Source of the DNA: Pseudomonas cremoricolorata DSM 17059 = NBRC 16634
Lineage (GTDB): Bacteria > Pseudomonadota > Gammaproteobacteria > Pseudomonadales > Pseudomonadaceae
Direction: 5' to 3'
NCBI RefSeq assembly: GCF_000425745.1
Contig: NZ_AUEA01000007.1
Coordinates: forward strand, 62,001-126,000
Length of the DNA stretch: 64,000 bases
The notes under the pieces were generated by a model. That model had not been told where the DNA came from. It did no database searches and was given only the letters and a program-made list of their open reading frames with translations. Below, one piece after another: positions 52,111 to 62,099 of this stretch (position 1 is its first letter; each line of letters opens with the position of its first letter). Position numbers and translations under genes: made by a program.

Positions 52111-53095
52111 ACACGGTGGACGGCTGCTGCGCGCCAGCCAGTATTACGGCATCGCCCGCAGCGAGTGGCTGGATCTGTCCAGCGGCATCGCCCCCTGGGC
52201 CTTTGCCATTCCCAGCATTGCCCACGATGCCTGGGCACGCTTGCCGGAAAACGAAGACGGCCTCGAGCAGGCCGCGCGCAGCTATTACGACGCTGCTCAG
52301 CTGCTGCCGGTGGCCGGCTCGCAGGCGGCGATCCAGGCCTTGCCGCTGCTGCGCGGACGCAGCCGGGTCGGGGTGCTCAGCCCGTGCTACGCCGAGCATC
52401 CGCATGCCTGGCGGCGCGCCGGGCACAGCCTGCTGGAGCTGGACGACAGCCAGGTCGACGCGGCGCTCGATAGCCTCGATGTGCTGGTGCTGGTCAACCC
52501 CAACAACCCCACCGGGCGCTTGCTGACCCGTCAGCGTCTGCTCGAGTGGCATGCGCGGCTGGCGGCGCGAGGTGGCTGGCTGGTGGTCGATGAAGCGTTC
52601 ATCGACAACCAGCCCATGCAGAGCCTGGCCGACTGCACCGGGCGTGCGGGGCTGATCGTGTTGCGCTCGTTCGGCAAGTTCTTCGGCCTGGCTGGCGTGC
52701 GTTTGGGCTTCGTCCTTGCCGAGGCTGCGCTGCTGCAGCGCCTGGCCGACTACTTAGGGCCCTGGACCGTCGCAGGTCCAACACGGGTGCTCGGCCAGGT
52801 CTGCCTGAGTGACCGCGCCGCCCAGGCCGCGCAGACCACCCGCTGCGCCGCGGCCAGCGCGCGCCTGGCCGCGCTGTTGGCTGACGCCGGGCTGGCGCCG
52901 AGCGGTGGCTGCGACCTGTTCCAGTACCTGCGCATGCCCGAGGCTGCGCGCCTGCATGACTTTCTCGCCCGCCGCGGCATTCTCGTGCGCCTGTTCCAGC
53001 AGCCCGCTGCGCTGCGCTTCGGCCTGCCGCCGAACGCTGCCGATGAACAGCGCCTGGCCGAGGCCCTGGCGGCTTACCACAAGGACTTTGCATGA
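52103..53095 (+). CDS. cobC: Threonine-phosphate decarboxylase CobC (CobD of Salmonella)
   Basis: 330 residues, PLP fold type I, related to histidinol-phosphate aminotransferases. Makes aminopropanol phosphate. The PLP lysine lies in [17 protein letters not shown], with NPNNPTGR and LVVDEAFID upstream. Coupled to cobD (8-base overlap) and cobQ (ATGA). Confidence 0.92.
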   Translation: MLEHGGRLLRASQYYGIARSEWLDLSSGIAPWAFAIPSIAHDAWARLPENEDGLEQAARSYYDAAQLLPVAGSQAAIQALPLLRGRSRVGVLSPCYAEHPHAWRRAGHSLLELDDSQVDAALDSLDVLVLVNPNNPTGRLLTRQRLLEWHARLAARGGWLVVDEAFIDNQPMQSLADCTGRAGLIVLRSFGKFFGLAGVRLGFVLAEAALLQRLADYLGPWTVAGPTRVLGQVCLSDRAAQAAQTTRCAAASARLAALLADAGLAPSGGCDLFQYLRMPEAARLHDFLARRGILVRLFQQPAALRFGLPPNAADEQRLAEALAAYHKDFA

Positions 53096-54546
53096 CCACG
53101 TTGATGGTGCAGGGCACCACCTCCGATGCCGGCAAGAGCACGCTGGTCACCGCGCTGTGCCGCTGGCTGCTGCGCCAGGGCGTGGCGGTGGTGCCGTTCA
53201 AGCCGCAGAACATGGCGCTCAACAGCGCGGTCACCGCCGACGGTGGCGAAATCGGCCGCGCCCAGGCGGTGCAGGCGCAAGCCTGTCGCCTGGCGCCGCA
53301 CACCGACATGAACCCGGTGCTGCTCAAGCCCAACAGCGACACCGGCGCGCAGGTGATCATCCATGGCCGCGCGGTCACCAGCATGAACGCGGTGGCCTAC
53401 CACGACTACAAGGCCATCGCCATGCAGGCGGTACTGGCATCGCACCAGCGCCTGAGCGCGGCCTACCCGGTGGTGATGGTCGAAGGTGCAGGCTCGCCTG
53501 CCGAGATCAACCTGCGCGCCGGCGACATCGCCAACATGGGCTTTGCCGAGGCGGTCGATTGCCCGGTGATTCTGGTGGCCGATATCAACCGTGGCGGGGT
53601 GTTCGCCCATCTGGTCGGCACCTTGGAGCTGCTTTCGCCGAGCGAGCAGGCGCGGGTCAAGGGTTTTGTCATCAACCGTTTTCGCGGTGACATCGCCTTG
53701 CTCCAGCCGGGGCTCGACTGGCTCGAGCAGCGCACCGGCAAACCGGTGCTGGGCGTGCTGCCGTTCGTCAGCGATCTGCACCTGGAGGCCGAAGACGGCC
53801 TCGACCGCCGCCAGGGCGCCAAGCATGAGCAGGTGCTGAAAGTCATCGTGCCGGTGCTGCCGCGCATCAGTAACCACACCGATTTCGACCCGCTGCGTCT
53901 GCACCCGCAAGTGGACTTGCAGTTCATCGGCCCTGGCCAGGCGATTCCAGCCGCTGACCTGATTATCCTGCCTGGCTCGAAAAGCGTGCGCGCCGACCTT
54001 GCGCAGTTGCGCGAGCGCGGCTGGGCCGAGGCCATCGACCGTCACTTGCGTTATGGCGGCAAGCTGATCGGCATTTGCGGCGGTTTGCAGATGCTCGGCA
54101 CCCAAGTGCACGACCCGCTGGGCCTGGAAGGCTCGGCCGGCAGCAGCGCCGGGCTGGGCTTGCTCGACTACAGCACGGTGCTGCAGGCCGACAAGCAACT
54201 GCGCAATGTCCACGGCACCTTGAGCCTGGAGCAGGCTGCGGTGAGCGGCTATGAAATCCACGCCGGGGTCACCGAGGGCGCGGCGTTGCGTCAGCCGGCA
54301 GTGCGTCTGGCCGATGGTCGCGACGACGGCGCGATCAGCGCCGATGGCCAGGTGCTCGCCACCTACCTGCATGGCTTGTTCGAGGGCAGCGACTCGTGCG
54401 CCGCGCTGCTGCGCTGGGCGGGCCTGGCCGAGGTGCAGCGCATCGATTACGAAGCGTTGCGCGAACGTGACATCGAGCGGCTCGCCGACCTTGTCGAAAC
54501 CCATTTGAACACCGCGCACTTGCGCGAGCTTTGCGGAGTCGCCTGA
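53092..54546 (+). CDS. cobQ: Cobyric acid synthase CobQ
   Basis: 484 residues. Glutamine-dependent amidation of side chains b, d, e and g. N-terminal dethiobiotin-synthetase-like domain ([31 protein letters not shown]) and C-terminal amidotransferase domain with Cys in [10 protein letters not shown]. Usual length. Two bases separate it from cobU. Confidence 0.96.
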   Translation: MTTLMVQGTTSDAGKSTLVTALCRWLLRQGVAVVPFKPQNMALNSAVTADGGEIGRAQAVQAQACRLAPHTDMNPVLLKPNSDTGAQVIIHGRAVTSMNAVAYHDYKAIAMQAVLASHQRLSAAYPVVMVEGAGSPAEINLRAGDIANMGFAEAVDCPVILVADINRGGVFAHLVGTLELLSPSEQARVKGFVINRFRGDIALLQPGLDWLEQRTGKPVLGVLPFVSDLHLEAEDGLDRRQGAKHEQVLKVIVPVLPRISNHTDFDPLRLHPQVDLQFIGPGQAIPAADLIILPGSKSVRADLAQLRERGWAEAIDRHLRYGGKLIGICGGLQMLGTQVHDPLGLEGSAGSSAGLGLLDYSTVLQADKQLRNVHGTLSLEQAAVSGYEIHAGVTEGAALRQPAVRLADGRDDGAISADGQVLATYLHGLFEGSDSCAALLRWAGLAEVQRIDYEALRERDIERLADLVETHLNTAHLRELCGVA

Positions 54547-54548
54547 GC

Positions 54549-55070
54549 ATGCATAGCCTGATCCTTGGCGGCGCCCGCTCGGGCAAGAGCCGCCTGGCCG
54601 AGCAACTGGCCGTCGCCAGCGGCCTGGCCGTGACCTACATCGCCACCAGTCAGCCGCTGGACGGCGAAATGAACCAGCGCGTGCAACTGCACCGTGAGCG
54701 GCGCCCCAGCCACTGGGCCTTGATCGAAGAGCCGCTGGCCCTGGCCCGCGTGCTGCGCGCCGAGGCCGGCGCCGAGCGCTGCCTGCTGGTCGACTGCCTG
54801 ACCTTGTGGCTGACCAACCTACTGATGCTCGAAGACGACACCCGCCTTGTCGCCGAGCGCGATGCGCTGCTCGACTGCCTGGCCGAGCTGCCGGGCACAG
54901 TGATTCTGGTGAGCAACGAAACCGGCCTTGGCGTGGTGCCCATGGGCGAGCTGACCCGCCGCTATGTCGACCTTGCCGGCTGGCTGCACCAGGCCGTCGC
55001 CGAACGCTGCACACGCGTGGTGCTCAGCGTCGCCGGCCTGCCCCTGACCCTGAAAGGACCTGCCCTATGA
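54549..55070 (+). CDS. cobU: Adenosylcobinamide kinase/guanylyltransferase CobU (CobP)
   Basis: 173 residues. Phosphorylates adenosylcobinamide and adds GMP. P-loop [13 protein letters not shown] at residues 7-19; [14 protein letters not shown] and [21 protein letters not shown] are family signatures. Start at 54549 follows cobQ directly. Confidence 0.95.
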   Translation: MHSLILGGARSGKSRLAEQLAVASGLAVTYIATSQPLDGEMNQRVQLHRERRPSHWALIEEPLALARVLRAEAGAERCLLVDCLTLWLTNLLMLEDDTRLVAERDALLDCLAELPGTVILVSNETGLGVVPMGELTRRYVDLAGWLHQAVAERCTRVVLSVAGLPLTLKGPAL

Positions 55071-56122
55071 ATCGCCATTGGTGGCTCGATGCCTGCCAAG
55101 CCCCTGACCCGGCTGCCACCGAGCAGGCCCTGGCCCGTCAGCAGCAACTGACCAAACCCACCGGCTCGCTGGGCCAGCTGGAACAGCTGGCGGTGCGCCT
55201 GGCCGGTCTGCAAGGCTGCGAGCGGCCGAGCCTGGAGCGCGTGGCTATCGCCGTGTTCGCCGGCGACCACGGCGTGGTGGAGGAGGGCATCTCGGCCTAT
55301 CCACAGGCGGTCACCGGGCAAATGCTGCACAACTTCGTCAATGGCGGGGCGGCCATCAGCGTGCTTGCCCGGCAGTTGCAGGCCACCCTCGAGGTGGTCG
55401 ACCTGGGCACCGTCGATGCGAGCCTGGAGCTGCCCGGGGTACACCACCTTCGGCTCGGCGCTGGCACCGCCAACTTCCTTCGCGGCCCGGCGCTCAGCGA
55501 GGCGCAGTTGCACGCCGCGCTCGAGGCTGGGCAACAGAGCGTGCGCCGCGCTCAGGCGGACGGCGCGCAGTTGTTCATCGGCGGCGAGATGGGCATTGGC
55601 AATACCACTGCCGCCGCGGCGCTGGCCTGCGCCCTGCTGGATTGCCCCGCGGCGCAACTGAGCGGCCCGGGCACTGGCCTTGACGATGCTGGTGTGGCGC
55701 ACAAAGCGCGGGTGATCGAGCAGGCGCTGGCGCTGCATGGGTTGAGTGCCGAGCAGCCGCTGCGCGCCCTGGCCTGTGTCGGCGGCTTCGAGATCGCTGC
55801 GCTCACCGGCGCCTACCTGGCCTGTGCCCAGGCGGGTATCGCGGTGCTGGTCGATGGCTTTATCTGCAGCGTTGCCGCGTTGCTCGCCGTGCGCCTCAAT
55901 CGGCAGTGTCAGGCGTGGCTGCTGTTTGCCCACCAGGGCGCCGAGCCGGGTCATCAGCGGGTGCTGGCCGCGCTGCAGGCCGAGCCACTGCTGGCGCTGG
56001 GCCTGCGTCTGGGTGAGGGCAGCGGCGCGGCGCTGGCGGTGCCGCTGCTGCGTCTGGCCTGTGCCCTGCACGGGCAGATGGCGACCTTCGCCGAAGCCGC
56101 CGTGGCGGACCGTCCGGCATGA
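55067..56122 (+). CDS. cobT: Nicotinate-nucleotide-dimethylbenzimidazole phosphoribosyltransferase CobT
   Basis: 351 residues. Converts DMB and nicotinate mononucleotide to alpha-ribazole phosphate. Family elements: [60 protein letters not shown]. Uses the DMB made by BluB from the same operon. ATGA overlaps on both sides. Confidence 0.95.
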   Translation: MNRHWWLDACQAPDPAATEQALARQQQLTKPTGSLGQLEQLAVRLAGLQGCERPSLERVAIAVFAGDHGVVEEGISAYPQAVTGQMLHNFVNGGAAISVLARQLQATLEVVDLGTVDASLELPGVHHLRLGAGTANFLRGPALSEAQLHAALEAGQQSVRRAQADGAQLFIGGEMGIGNTTAAAALACALLDCPAAQLSGPGTGLDDAGVAHKARVIEQALALHGLSAEQPLRALACVGGFEIAALTGAYLACAQAGIAVLVDGFICSVAALLAVRLNRQCQAWLLFAHQGAEPGHQRVLAALQAEPLLALGLRLGEGSGAALAVPLLRLACALHGQMATFAEAAVADRPA

Positions 56123-56718
56123 TCCTCGAGCTCTTGCGCCATGGCGAAACCGAGCTGGGCGGCGGCCTGCGCGGCAGCCTCGACGATGCCCTGACCGAGC
56201 GCGGCTGGCAGCAGATGCACGATGCGGTGGCCGCTGCCGGGCCGTGGGACGTGCTGCTCAGCTCGCCGCTGCAACGTTGCGCGCGTTTTGCCGAGGCCCT
56301 GGCTGAGCGTCTGCAACTGCCGGTGCAACTGGCGCCAGCCTGGCGCGAACTGCACTTCGGGGATTGGGAAGGGCGCAGCGCTGCGCAATTGATGCAGACC
56401 GATGCCGAAGCGCTGGGGCGTTTCTGGGCTGACCCTTACAGTTGCACGCCGCCGGGTGGCGAGCCAGTGGCGGCATTCGCCACGCGGGTGCACCAGGGGT
56501 TGGCTGCGCTGCGCCAGGAACACGCCGGGCAGCGCGTGTTGGTGGTGACCCACGGTGGGGTGATGCGCCTGCTGCTGGCCCAGGCCCGCGGTCTGCCGCG
56601 TGAGCAATTGTTGCAGGTGGAGGTCGGCCATGGCGCCTTGTTGCCTCTAGACCTGGCTGCCTTCGACCAGCATGCCTTCGACCTGCCTGCCTTCAATCAA
56701 CAGAGAGCGCCGAGCTGA
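56119..56718 (+). CDS. Histidine phosphatase family protein, alpha-ribazole phosphatase
   Basis: 199 residues with the phosphatase RHG motif ([14 protein letters not shown]) and the second catalytic His in [12 protein letters not shown]. In the cob context it removes the phosphate of alpha-ribazole-5'-phosphate or adenosylcobalamin phosphate, the CobC role of Salmonella. That gene name is avoided here because cobC is already used for the decarboxylase. The C-terminus has an odd near-repeat ([14 protein letters not shown]). TGATG overlap with cobS. Confidence 0.88.
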   Translation: MILELLRHGETELGGGLRGSLDDALTERGWQQMHDAVAAAGPWDVLLSSPLQRCARFAEALAERLQLPVQLAPAWRELHFGDWEGRSAAQLMQTDAEALGRFWADPYSCTPPGGEPVAAFATRVHQGLAALRQEHAGQRVLVVTHGGVMRLLLAQARGLPREQLLQVEVGHGALLPLDLAAFDQHAFDLPAFNQQRAPS

Positions 56719-57452
56719 TGCAGCCCTGGTGGATCGCCTTGCAATTTCTCAGCAGCCTGCCGGTGCGCCTGCCCGGCATGCCCACACCCCAGCGGATGGG
56801 CCGTTCGGTGCTGTGCTATCCGCTGGTCGGCGGCTTGTTCGGGCTGCTGCTGTGGGGCGCCAGCGCGCTGCTGCACGGCGCCCCGGCGCCATTGCAGGCC
56901 GCGCTGCTGCTGAGCCTGTGGGTGGCGCTCAGCGGCGCCTTGCATCTGGATGGCCTGGCCGACAGCGCCGACGCCTGGCTGGGCGGTTTCGGCGACCGCG
57001 AACGCACCTTGCAGATCATGAAAGACCCGCGCAGCGGGCCGATCGCCGTGGTCACCCTGGTGTTGGTGTTGTTGCTCAAGTTCTGCGCGTTGTGGGTGCT
57101 GCTCGAGCGCGGTGCCGGGGCCTGGTTGCTGCTGGCGCCGGTGCTGGGCCGCGCGGCGCTGCTCGCGCTGTTGCTGAGCACCCCTTATGTGCGCCAGGGC
57201 GGGCTAGGGGCGGTGCTGGCCGAGCATCTGCCGCGCCAGCAGGCGCGCTGGATACTGCTCGGATGCGCCGCGCTGGTGCTGCTGCTCGGTGGGGCCACCG
57301 CGCTATGGGCGCTGGTGTGGGTGGCGATAGCGTTTGCGCTGCTGCGCAGGGCCATGTGCCAGCGACTGGGCGGCACCACCGGCGATACGGCCGGGGCGCT
57401 GTTAGAGCTGCTGGAGCTGGTCTGTGTGCTGGTCCTGGCACTGTGCCTGTAG
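56718..57452 (+). CDS. cobS: Adenosylcobinamide-GDP ribazoletransferase CobS
   Basis: 244-residue membrane enzyme joining AdoCbi-GDP and alpha-ribazole (phosphate), the last step of nucleotide loop assembly. Signature GALHLDGLADSADAWLGG at about residues 74-91, then REKTLQIMKDPRSG-like RERTLQIMKDPRSGP and GGTTGDTAGALLEL at the end. Last gene of the operon; the start overlaps the phosphatase stop. Confidence 0.95.
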   Translation: MQPWWIALQFLSSLPVRLPGMPTPQRMGRSVLCYPLVGGLFGLLLWGASALLHGAPAPLQAALLLSLWVALSGALHLDGLADSADAWLGGFGDRERTLQIMKDPRSGPIAVVTLVLVLLLKFCALWVLLERGAGAWLLLAPVLGRAALLALLLSTPYVRQGGLGAVLAEHLPRQQARWILLGCAALVLLLGGATALWALVWVAIAFALLRRAMCQRLGGTTGDTAGALLELLELVCVLVLALCL

Positions 57453-57575
57453 TTGTCTGGAAAAATCCGATGCCATTTACGGATTAATCTGACGATTAGT
57501 GTAGGTCTGCGGAGGAAGGATTCCCTGCTGGTCGCCGCTATGCTCCAGCGCCCACCCTTCAGCCAGGCGCTTGCC

Positions 57576-58754
57576 ATGCTCCGATTCCTTCTCGCCAGCG
57601 TTCTGCTGCTGGCTGCCAGTACCGCTTCTGCGGCCGACCTCATGCACTTCTGGAGCAGCCCGCAAAAGGGCGGCAACAGTTTCAATACCGCACCGCCACA
57701 GCAGGCTTACTTCGATGCCCTGGCGCGCTACGGCGCGACCTGGGTGCGCCTCTCATACGACAAATGGCAGCCCGAGCGACGGGATTTTCTGCTCGGCGAT
57801 GCCGATCACTACCAGGGCTTGCAGGCGCGCGACGTGGCCCAGCTCAAGACCATTCTCGACCGCGCCCACGCCGCGGGATTGAAGGTGGTGATTGCGCCGT
57901 TATCCTTGCCGGGCATGCGCTGGTCGCAGAACAACGGCGGTACGTTCGACGATCGTCTGTGGCAAAGCCGCGAGTACTGGCAGCAGGCGGCGGCGTTCTG
58001 GCGCGATCTGGCCGATGTGCTGAAAGACCATCCTGCCGTTGCCGCCTACAACCTGATCAACGAACCGGCCCCGGAAAAGCACGGCGGCTTGGCCGAGCAC
58101 GCCTCGCCGGCCGACATGGCGGCCTGGTACGCGCGCGAGGCCGGCGGCACGCGAGATTTGCCGGCCTTCTATGAGCAGGTGCTCAAGGCCATTCGCGAAG
58201 TCGACACGTTGACTCCGGTGATGCTCGACGCCGGCTGGTACGCCGCCGCCGATGCCTTCAGCTATTGGCCACGAGCGCTGAGCGATGCACGCGCGCTGTA
58301 CAGCGTGCACATGTACGAGCCCTACACCGCCACCAGCGCGCCTAACCTCAAGCGTGAAAAACCCTACCCCTATCCTGGCAGTGTGCCCTTCGGCGGCGCC
58401 ATGCAGTCGTGGGATGCCGTACGGGTGGCCGAGTACTTGCGCCAGCCCATGCAATGGGCCAAGGGTGTGGGTCTGCCGCTCAACCGCCTGGTGGTCGGGG
58501 AATTCGGTTGCATGCGCCAGTTGCCAGGCTGCCGGCAGTACCTGAACGACGTGCTCCAGGTGCTGGATGACACGCCCGTGCACTGGGCGTTCTACAGCTT
58601 TCGTGAAGACACTTGGGACGGTATGGATTACGAACTGGGCGACGCCAAGCTGCCGTGGCGTTACTGGCAGGCGCTGGAGCAGGGTAAACCCGACCCTCTG
58701 CCCCGCGGCCCGACGCCGCTGTTCGAGCCGATTTTGCGGCGTCTGGCGCCATAA
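57576..58754 (+). CDS. Secreted glycoside hydrolase family 5 (cellulase-type) protein
   Basis: 392 residues. Signal peptide MLRFLLASVLLLAASTASA, then a GH5 TIM barrel: acid/base Glu163 in NLINEPAPE, His-Tyr segment SVHMYEPYT and nucleophile Glu309 in VVGEFGC. It would cut beta-linked glucans or mannans in the periplasm or outside. The start at 57576 is chosen for the signal peptide; an in-frame ATG at 57540 would extend the N-terminus by 12 residues. It stands alone after the cob operon. Confidence 0.85.
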   Translation: MLRFLLASVLLLAASTASAADLMHFWSSPQKGGNSFNTAPPQQAYFDALARYGATWVRLSYDKWQPERRDFLLGDADHYQGLQARDVAQLKTILDRAHAAGLKVVIAPLSLPGMRWSQNNGGTFDDRLWQSREYWQQAAAFWRDLADVLKDHPAVAAYNLINEPAPEKHGGLAEHASPADMAAWYAREAGGTRDLPAFYEQVLKAIREVDTLTPVMLDAGWYAAADAFSYWPRALSDARALYSVHMYEPYTATSAPNLKREKPYPYPGSVPFGGAMQSWDAVRVAEYLRQPMQWAKGVGLPLNRLVVGEFGCMRQLPGCRQYLNDVLQVLDDTPVHWAFYSFREDTWDGMDYELGDAKLPWRYWQALEQGKPDPLPRGPTPLFEPILRRLAP

Positions 58755-58829
58755 GCCTGGCTGGCGCTCTGTCAGCCGCGCCCAAGCTATGCCACAGTGC
58801 AGCCTTTCCCCGGTGAAGAGATAACAACA

Positions 58830-60029
58830 ATGACTTCCCTCTGGCGCAGCAGCGGCTGGGTGTTGCTGGGTGCGGCGTTGATTCTGGCGCTGTCGTTGGG
58901 CGTGCGGCACGGCTTTGGGCTGTTTCTGGCGCCGATGAGCGCCGATTTCGGCTGGGGCCGCGGTACGTTCGCCCTGGCCATTGCCTTGCAGAACCTGATC
59001 TGGGGGCTGGCGCAGCCGTTCGCTGGAGCCCTGGCCGACCGCCTTGGCGCGGCGCGGGTGGTACTGATTGGTGGAGTGCTGTACAGCGCCGGCCTGCTGC
59101 TGATGGCCATGGCTGACTCGCCGCTGTCACTGTCGCTCAGTGCCGGGCTGCTGATTGGCCTGGGGCTGTCGGGCACCTCGTTTTCGGTGATCCTCGGTGT
59201 GGTGGGCCGTGCGGTGCCGGCCGAGCAGCGCAGCATGGCCATGGGCATCGCCAGCGCGGCCGGCTCGTTTGGCCAGTTCGCCATGCTGCCGGGCACCCTG
59301 AGCCTGATTCAGGGCCTGGGTTGGTCGGCGGCGTTGCTGGTGCTGGGCCTGCTGGTGGCGCTGATCGTGCCGTTGGTGGGCATGCTGCGCGACCGTCCGC
59401 TACCCAGCGTCGGCGTCGAACAGAGCCTCGGCCAAGCGCTGCGTGAGGCCTGCTCGCACTCGGGGTTCTGGTTGCTGGCGCTGGGCTTTTTCGTCTGTGG
59501 CTTCCAGGTGGTGTTCATCGGCGTGCACCTGCCGGCCTACCTGGTCGACCAGCACTTGCCGGCGGCCACCGGCACCACGGTGCTGGCGCTGGTCGGGTTG
59601 TTCAACATCGTTGGCACCTACAGCGCCGGCTGGCTAGGTGGGCGCATGTCCAAGCCGCGCCTGCTCACGGCCCTGTACCTGTTGCGCGCGGTGGTGATCG
59701 TCGCGTTCCTGTGGCTGCCGGTGACGACCACCAGCGCCTACCTGTTCGGCATCGCCATGGGCCTGCTGTGGCTGTCGACCGTGCCACTGACCAACGGCAC
59801 GGTGGCGACCCTGTTCGGTGTGCGCAATCTGTCGATGCTCGGCGGTATCGTCTTCCTCTTCCATCAGTTGGGCGCCTTCCTTGGCGGCTGGCTGGGCGGC
59901 ATGGTGTATGACCGCACCGGCAGTTACGAGCTGGTCTGGCAGTTGTCGATCCTGCTCAGCCTGATGGCGGCGGCGCTGAACTGGCCGGTGCGCGAACGTC
60001 CGGTGGCGCGCTTGCAGGCGGCCTCGTGA
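58830..60029 (+). CDS. MFS transporter, monocarboxylate/oxalate-formate-like
   Basis: 399 residues, 12 helices. N-terminal SLGVRHGFGLFLAPMSADFGWGRGTFALAIALQNLIWG and loop GALADRLGAARVV place it in the MFS group that includes monocarboxylate porters and CynX-like carriers. Start at 58830 behind GAAGAGAT. A 40-codon gene overlaps its stop. Substrate unknown. Confidence 0.85.
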   Translation: MTSLWRSSGWVLLGAALILALSLGVRHGFGLFLAPMSADFGWGRGTFALAIALQNLIWGLAQPFAGALADRLGAARVVLIGGVLYSAGLLLMAMADSPLSLSLSAGLLIGLGLSGTSFSVILGVVGRAVPAEQRSMAMGIASAAGSFGQFAMLPGTLSLIQGLGWSAALLVLGLLVALIVPLVGMLRDRPLPSVGVEQSLGQALREACSHSGFWLLALGFFVCGFQVVFIGVHLPAYLVDQHLPAATGTTVLALVGLFNIVGTYSAGWLGGRMSKPRLLTALYLLRAVVIVAFLWLPVTTTSAYLFGIAMGLLWLSTVPLTNGTVATLFGVRNLSMLGGIVFLFHQLGAFLGGWLGGMVYDRTGSYELVWQLSILLSLMAAALNWPVRERPVARLQAAS

Positions 60030-60148
60030 GCGGCCGGGCAGTGGCGTGGTTGCTGGCGGCAGGCGCATTGCTGGTGCTGATGCTGGCGTGGTGGGGGTGG
60101 CAGCGCGGTGGCATGGCGCTGCTGCAGTTGGGCATGGGGCAGTGCTAG
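60026..60148 (+). CDS. 40-residue single-membrane-helix small protein (candidate)
   Basis: GTG start inside a GTGA overlap with the MFS stop, so translation would be coupled. Product MSGRAVAWLLAAGALLVLML, then AWWGWQRGGMALLQLGMGQC: one hydrophobic helix and a short tail. It could be a small partner of the carrier. Coding status is inferred from the overlap and the clear helix; no family recognised. Confidence 0.5.
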   Translation: MSGRAVAWLLAAGALLVLMLAWWGWQRGGMALLQLGMGQC

Positions 60149-60181
60149 GCTGCTGGCTGATGACTATCGAGGAATACACCT

Positions 60182-60736
60182 GTGAAACCTTTGCGCTGGA
60201 TCGCCATACCGATTTTGACCCTGAGCGCCTTCGGTTCTGCCATGGCCGGCAACTGCCCGGCGGTGTTGCAGGGCAGCCTGCCGGAGCTGCGTGGCAAGGG
60301 TCAGATCGACCTCTGCGAGCGCTTTGCCGGTCAGCCGCTGGTGGTCATCAACACCGCCAGCTACTGCGGCTTCGCTCCGCAGTTCCAGGGCCTGGAGGCC
60401 ACCTATCAGCAGTATCACGGGCAGGGCTTGCAGATGCTCGGCGTGCCCTCCAACGATTTCAAGCAGGAGGACGCCGACAGCGGCGAGACCGCCAAGGTCT
60501 GCTACGCCAACTACGGCGTCACTTTCACCATGAGCAAAGCGCAGCCGGTACGCGGCGCTGACGCCATTCCACTGTTCACCGAACTGGCCCGGCAGAGCGC
60601 CGCGCCGAAGTGGAACTTCTACAAGTACGTGATCGATCGCCAGGGCAAGGTGGTGGGCCAGTTCTCCAGCCTGACCAAGCCCGACGACGCCAAGTTCAGG
60701 GCCGCCATCGAGCAGGCCATCGCGTCCAAGCCTTGA
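60182..60736 (+). CDS. Periplasmic glutathione peroxidase-family protein
   Basis: 184 residues with signal peptide (ending GSAMAG). Catalytic Cys62 in [26 protein letters not shown], and [20 protein letters not shown] are the Cys-type GPx motifs; the usual NFEKFL is replaced by NFYKYV. Reduces peroxides, probably with thioredoxin-like donors. GTG start at 60182 behind GAGGAA. Confidence 0.9.
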   Translation: MKPLRWIAIPILTLSAFGSAMAGNCPAVLQGSLPELRGKGQIDLCERFAGQPLVVINTASYCGFAPQFQGLEATYQQYHGQGLQMLGVPSNDFKQEDADSGETAKVCYANYGVTFTMSKAQPVRGADAIPLFTELARQSAAPKWNFYKYVIDRQGKVVGQFSSLTKPDDAKFRAAIEQAIASKP

Positions 60737-60755
60737 TTGAGTCTTTGCCGGTCGC

Positions 60756-61013
60756 TCAGTGCGGGTGCACGGTCAGCGCTACCAAGCGTACCACCAGCGG
60801 CCGCACGCCCAGCACACAGAAGAACGCCACCGGCATCGCCAGCTGATAGGCCTTGAGCACATTGCTCAGGTAGGCCTGATCGACCCCGGAGTTGGCGGCG
60901 GTGATGACGAAGCACATCAGCAGCGCCATGATCGATGACATGTAGAAGGCGAAGACATACGGCGTGGCCTTGGGGCGCAGCTTGCGACCGCGGGCCTGTG
61001 GAATCTCGTTCAT
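60756..61013 (-). CDS. DUF2798 membrane protein
   Basis: 85 residues with two hydrophobic helices (VFAFYMSSIMALLMCFVITAA and YQLAMPVAFFCVLGVRPLVVRLVAL) matching DUF2798, small two-helix proteins of unknown function. The start at 61013 gives MNEIPQARGRK; the open frame continues upstream without conservation. Divergent from a LysR gene 114 bases away, which probably regulates it. Confidence 0.85.
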   Translation of the reverse strand: MNEIPQARGRKLRPKATPYVFAFYMSSIMALLMCFVITAANSGVDQAYLSNVLKAYQLAMPVAFFCVLGVRPLVVRLVALTVHPH

Positions 61014-61127
61014 GAAACCTCCCATTTGCAGTGGAGTCGGCAGCTTAGCCAGCGCGCTGGAGCCTCGGTAGACGCGCAGCGCGCAGTTCTCTATAAAGCA
61101 AAACTTACGAATGCTGCCGGGGTTACC

Positions 61128-62057
61128 GTGGATCTGCTCAACGCCATCCGTAGTTTTGTCAAAGTCGTCGAGGCGGGTAGTATCGCCGGCGGTGCGCGTA
61201 GCCTGGGCGTGAGTCCAGCGGCGGTCAGCCAGACCGTGGCGCGCCTGGAGCGGCACCTCGGCACCCGCTTGCTGGCTCGCACCACCCGCAGCCTGGCGCC
61301 TACGGCAGCCGGCTGGCAGTACTACCAGCGGGTGCGGCAGGTCGAGCGTGAGCTGACGCTGGCCGAACAGGCCCTGACCACGGCTGACAGCGAACCTCAG
61401 GGTCGTTTGTGCATCGCCTCTACCTCAGCGTTCGGTCGTCATGTGCTGGCGCCGCTGATTCCGGCGTTCGCGGCGCGCTATCCAGGGATTTCCATAGAGC
61501 TGCTAACGAATGATCGCAAGGTCGATCACGCGCGCGAATCGGTTGATGTCAGCCTGCGCATCGACGCGCAACTGGACGATCACCTGCTGGCGCGACCGGT
61601 GGCACACATACCGTTCGTGTGCTGCGCTTCGCCAGGCTATTTGGCCGAGGCGGGCTTTCCAGCGTCTCCCGAGGCCCTGCGTGACCACCGTTGCCTGGCC
61701 TTTCGCTACCCGGTCGATGGCAGGTTCTTGCGCTGGGGGTTCGTGCGCGACGGCAAGCGCTTCGAGGCCGAGTTCGGCAGTGTGCTGATCAGCGATGACA
61801 TCGACGCGCTGACGCAGATGGCCGTCAACGATGGCGGCGTTGCTCGGCTGGCCGAATTTCTCGCCCGACCGCACCTGAAGGCGGGACGCCTGCTGCCGTT
61901 GTTCGCCCTGCAGGCGCCGGGGCAGGCCTACGCGCAGCCTGAACCCATGCAGGTGTACCTGTGCGTGGCAGATCGTTTCGCCATGAACGTCAAGGTCAAG
62001 GCGCTGCGGGATTTTCTCCAGGCCAATCTCGACCCGGCCTGGGTGCTACAGGCATGA
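61128..62057 (+). CDS. LysR-family regulator, divergent from DUF2798 gene
   Basis: 309 residues. Helix-turn-helix VDLLNAIRSFVKVVEAGSIAGGARSLGVSPAAVSQTVARLE, then a LysR domain of the type in which members often control adjacent oxidoreductase or efflux genes. The start is GTG at 61128. Its transcript ends in the hairpin at 62056-62080. Confidence 0.9.
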   Translation: MDLLNAIRSFVKVVEAGSIAGGARSLGVSPAAVSQTVARLERHLGTRLLARTTRSLAPTAAGWQYYQRVRQVERELTLAEQALTTADSEPQGRLCIASTSAFGRHVLAPLIPAFAARYPGISIELLTNDRKVDHARESVDVSLRIDAQLDDHLLARPVAHIPFVCCASPGYLAEAGFPASPEALRDHRCLAFRYPVDGRFLRWGFVRDGKRFEAEFGSVLISDDIDALTQMAVNDGGVARLAEFLARPHLKAGRLLPLFALQAPGQAYAQPEPMQVYLCVADRFAMNVKVKALRDFLQANLDPAWVLQA

Positions 62058-62080
62058 AAAAGCCGCCCTGTGGGCGGCTT
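62056..62080. terminator. Bidirectional terminator between LysR and fadL-type genes
   Basis: AAGCCGCC and GGCGGCTT with a small loop. On the minus strand it is followed by TTTTTC and lies 20 bases past the porin stop, a good intrinsic terminator; on the plus strand it follows the LysR stop with a weaker T-run. Confidence 0.75.
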
Positions 62081-62099
62081 GATCATCAGCGGCGGTGAC

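Noticed and set aside
53074..55014. 646-codon open frame on the minus strand
   Set aside because: Antisense to cobQ and cobU, which are unambiguous; composition is that of a high-GC shadow frame.
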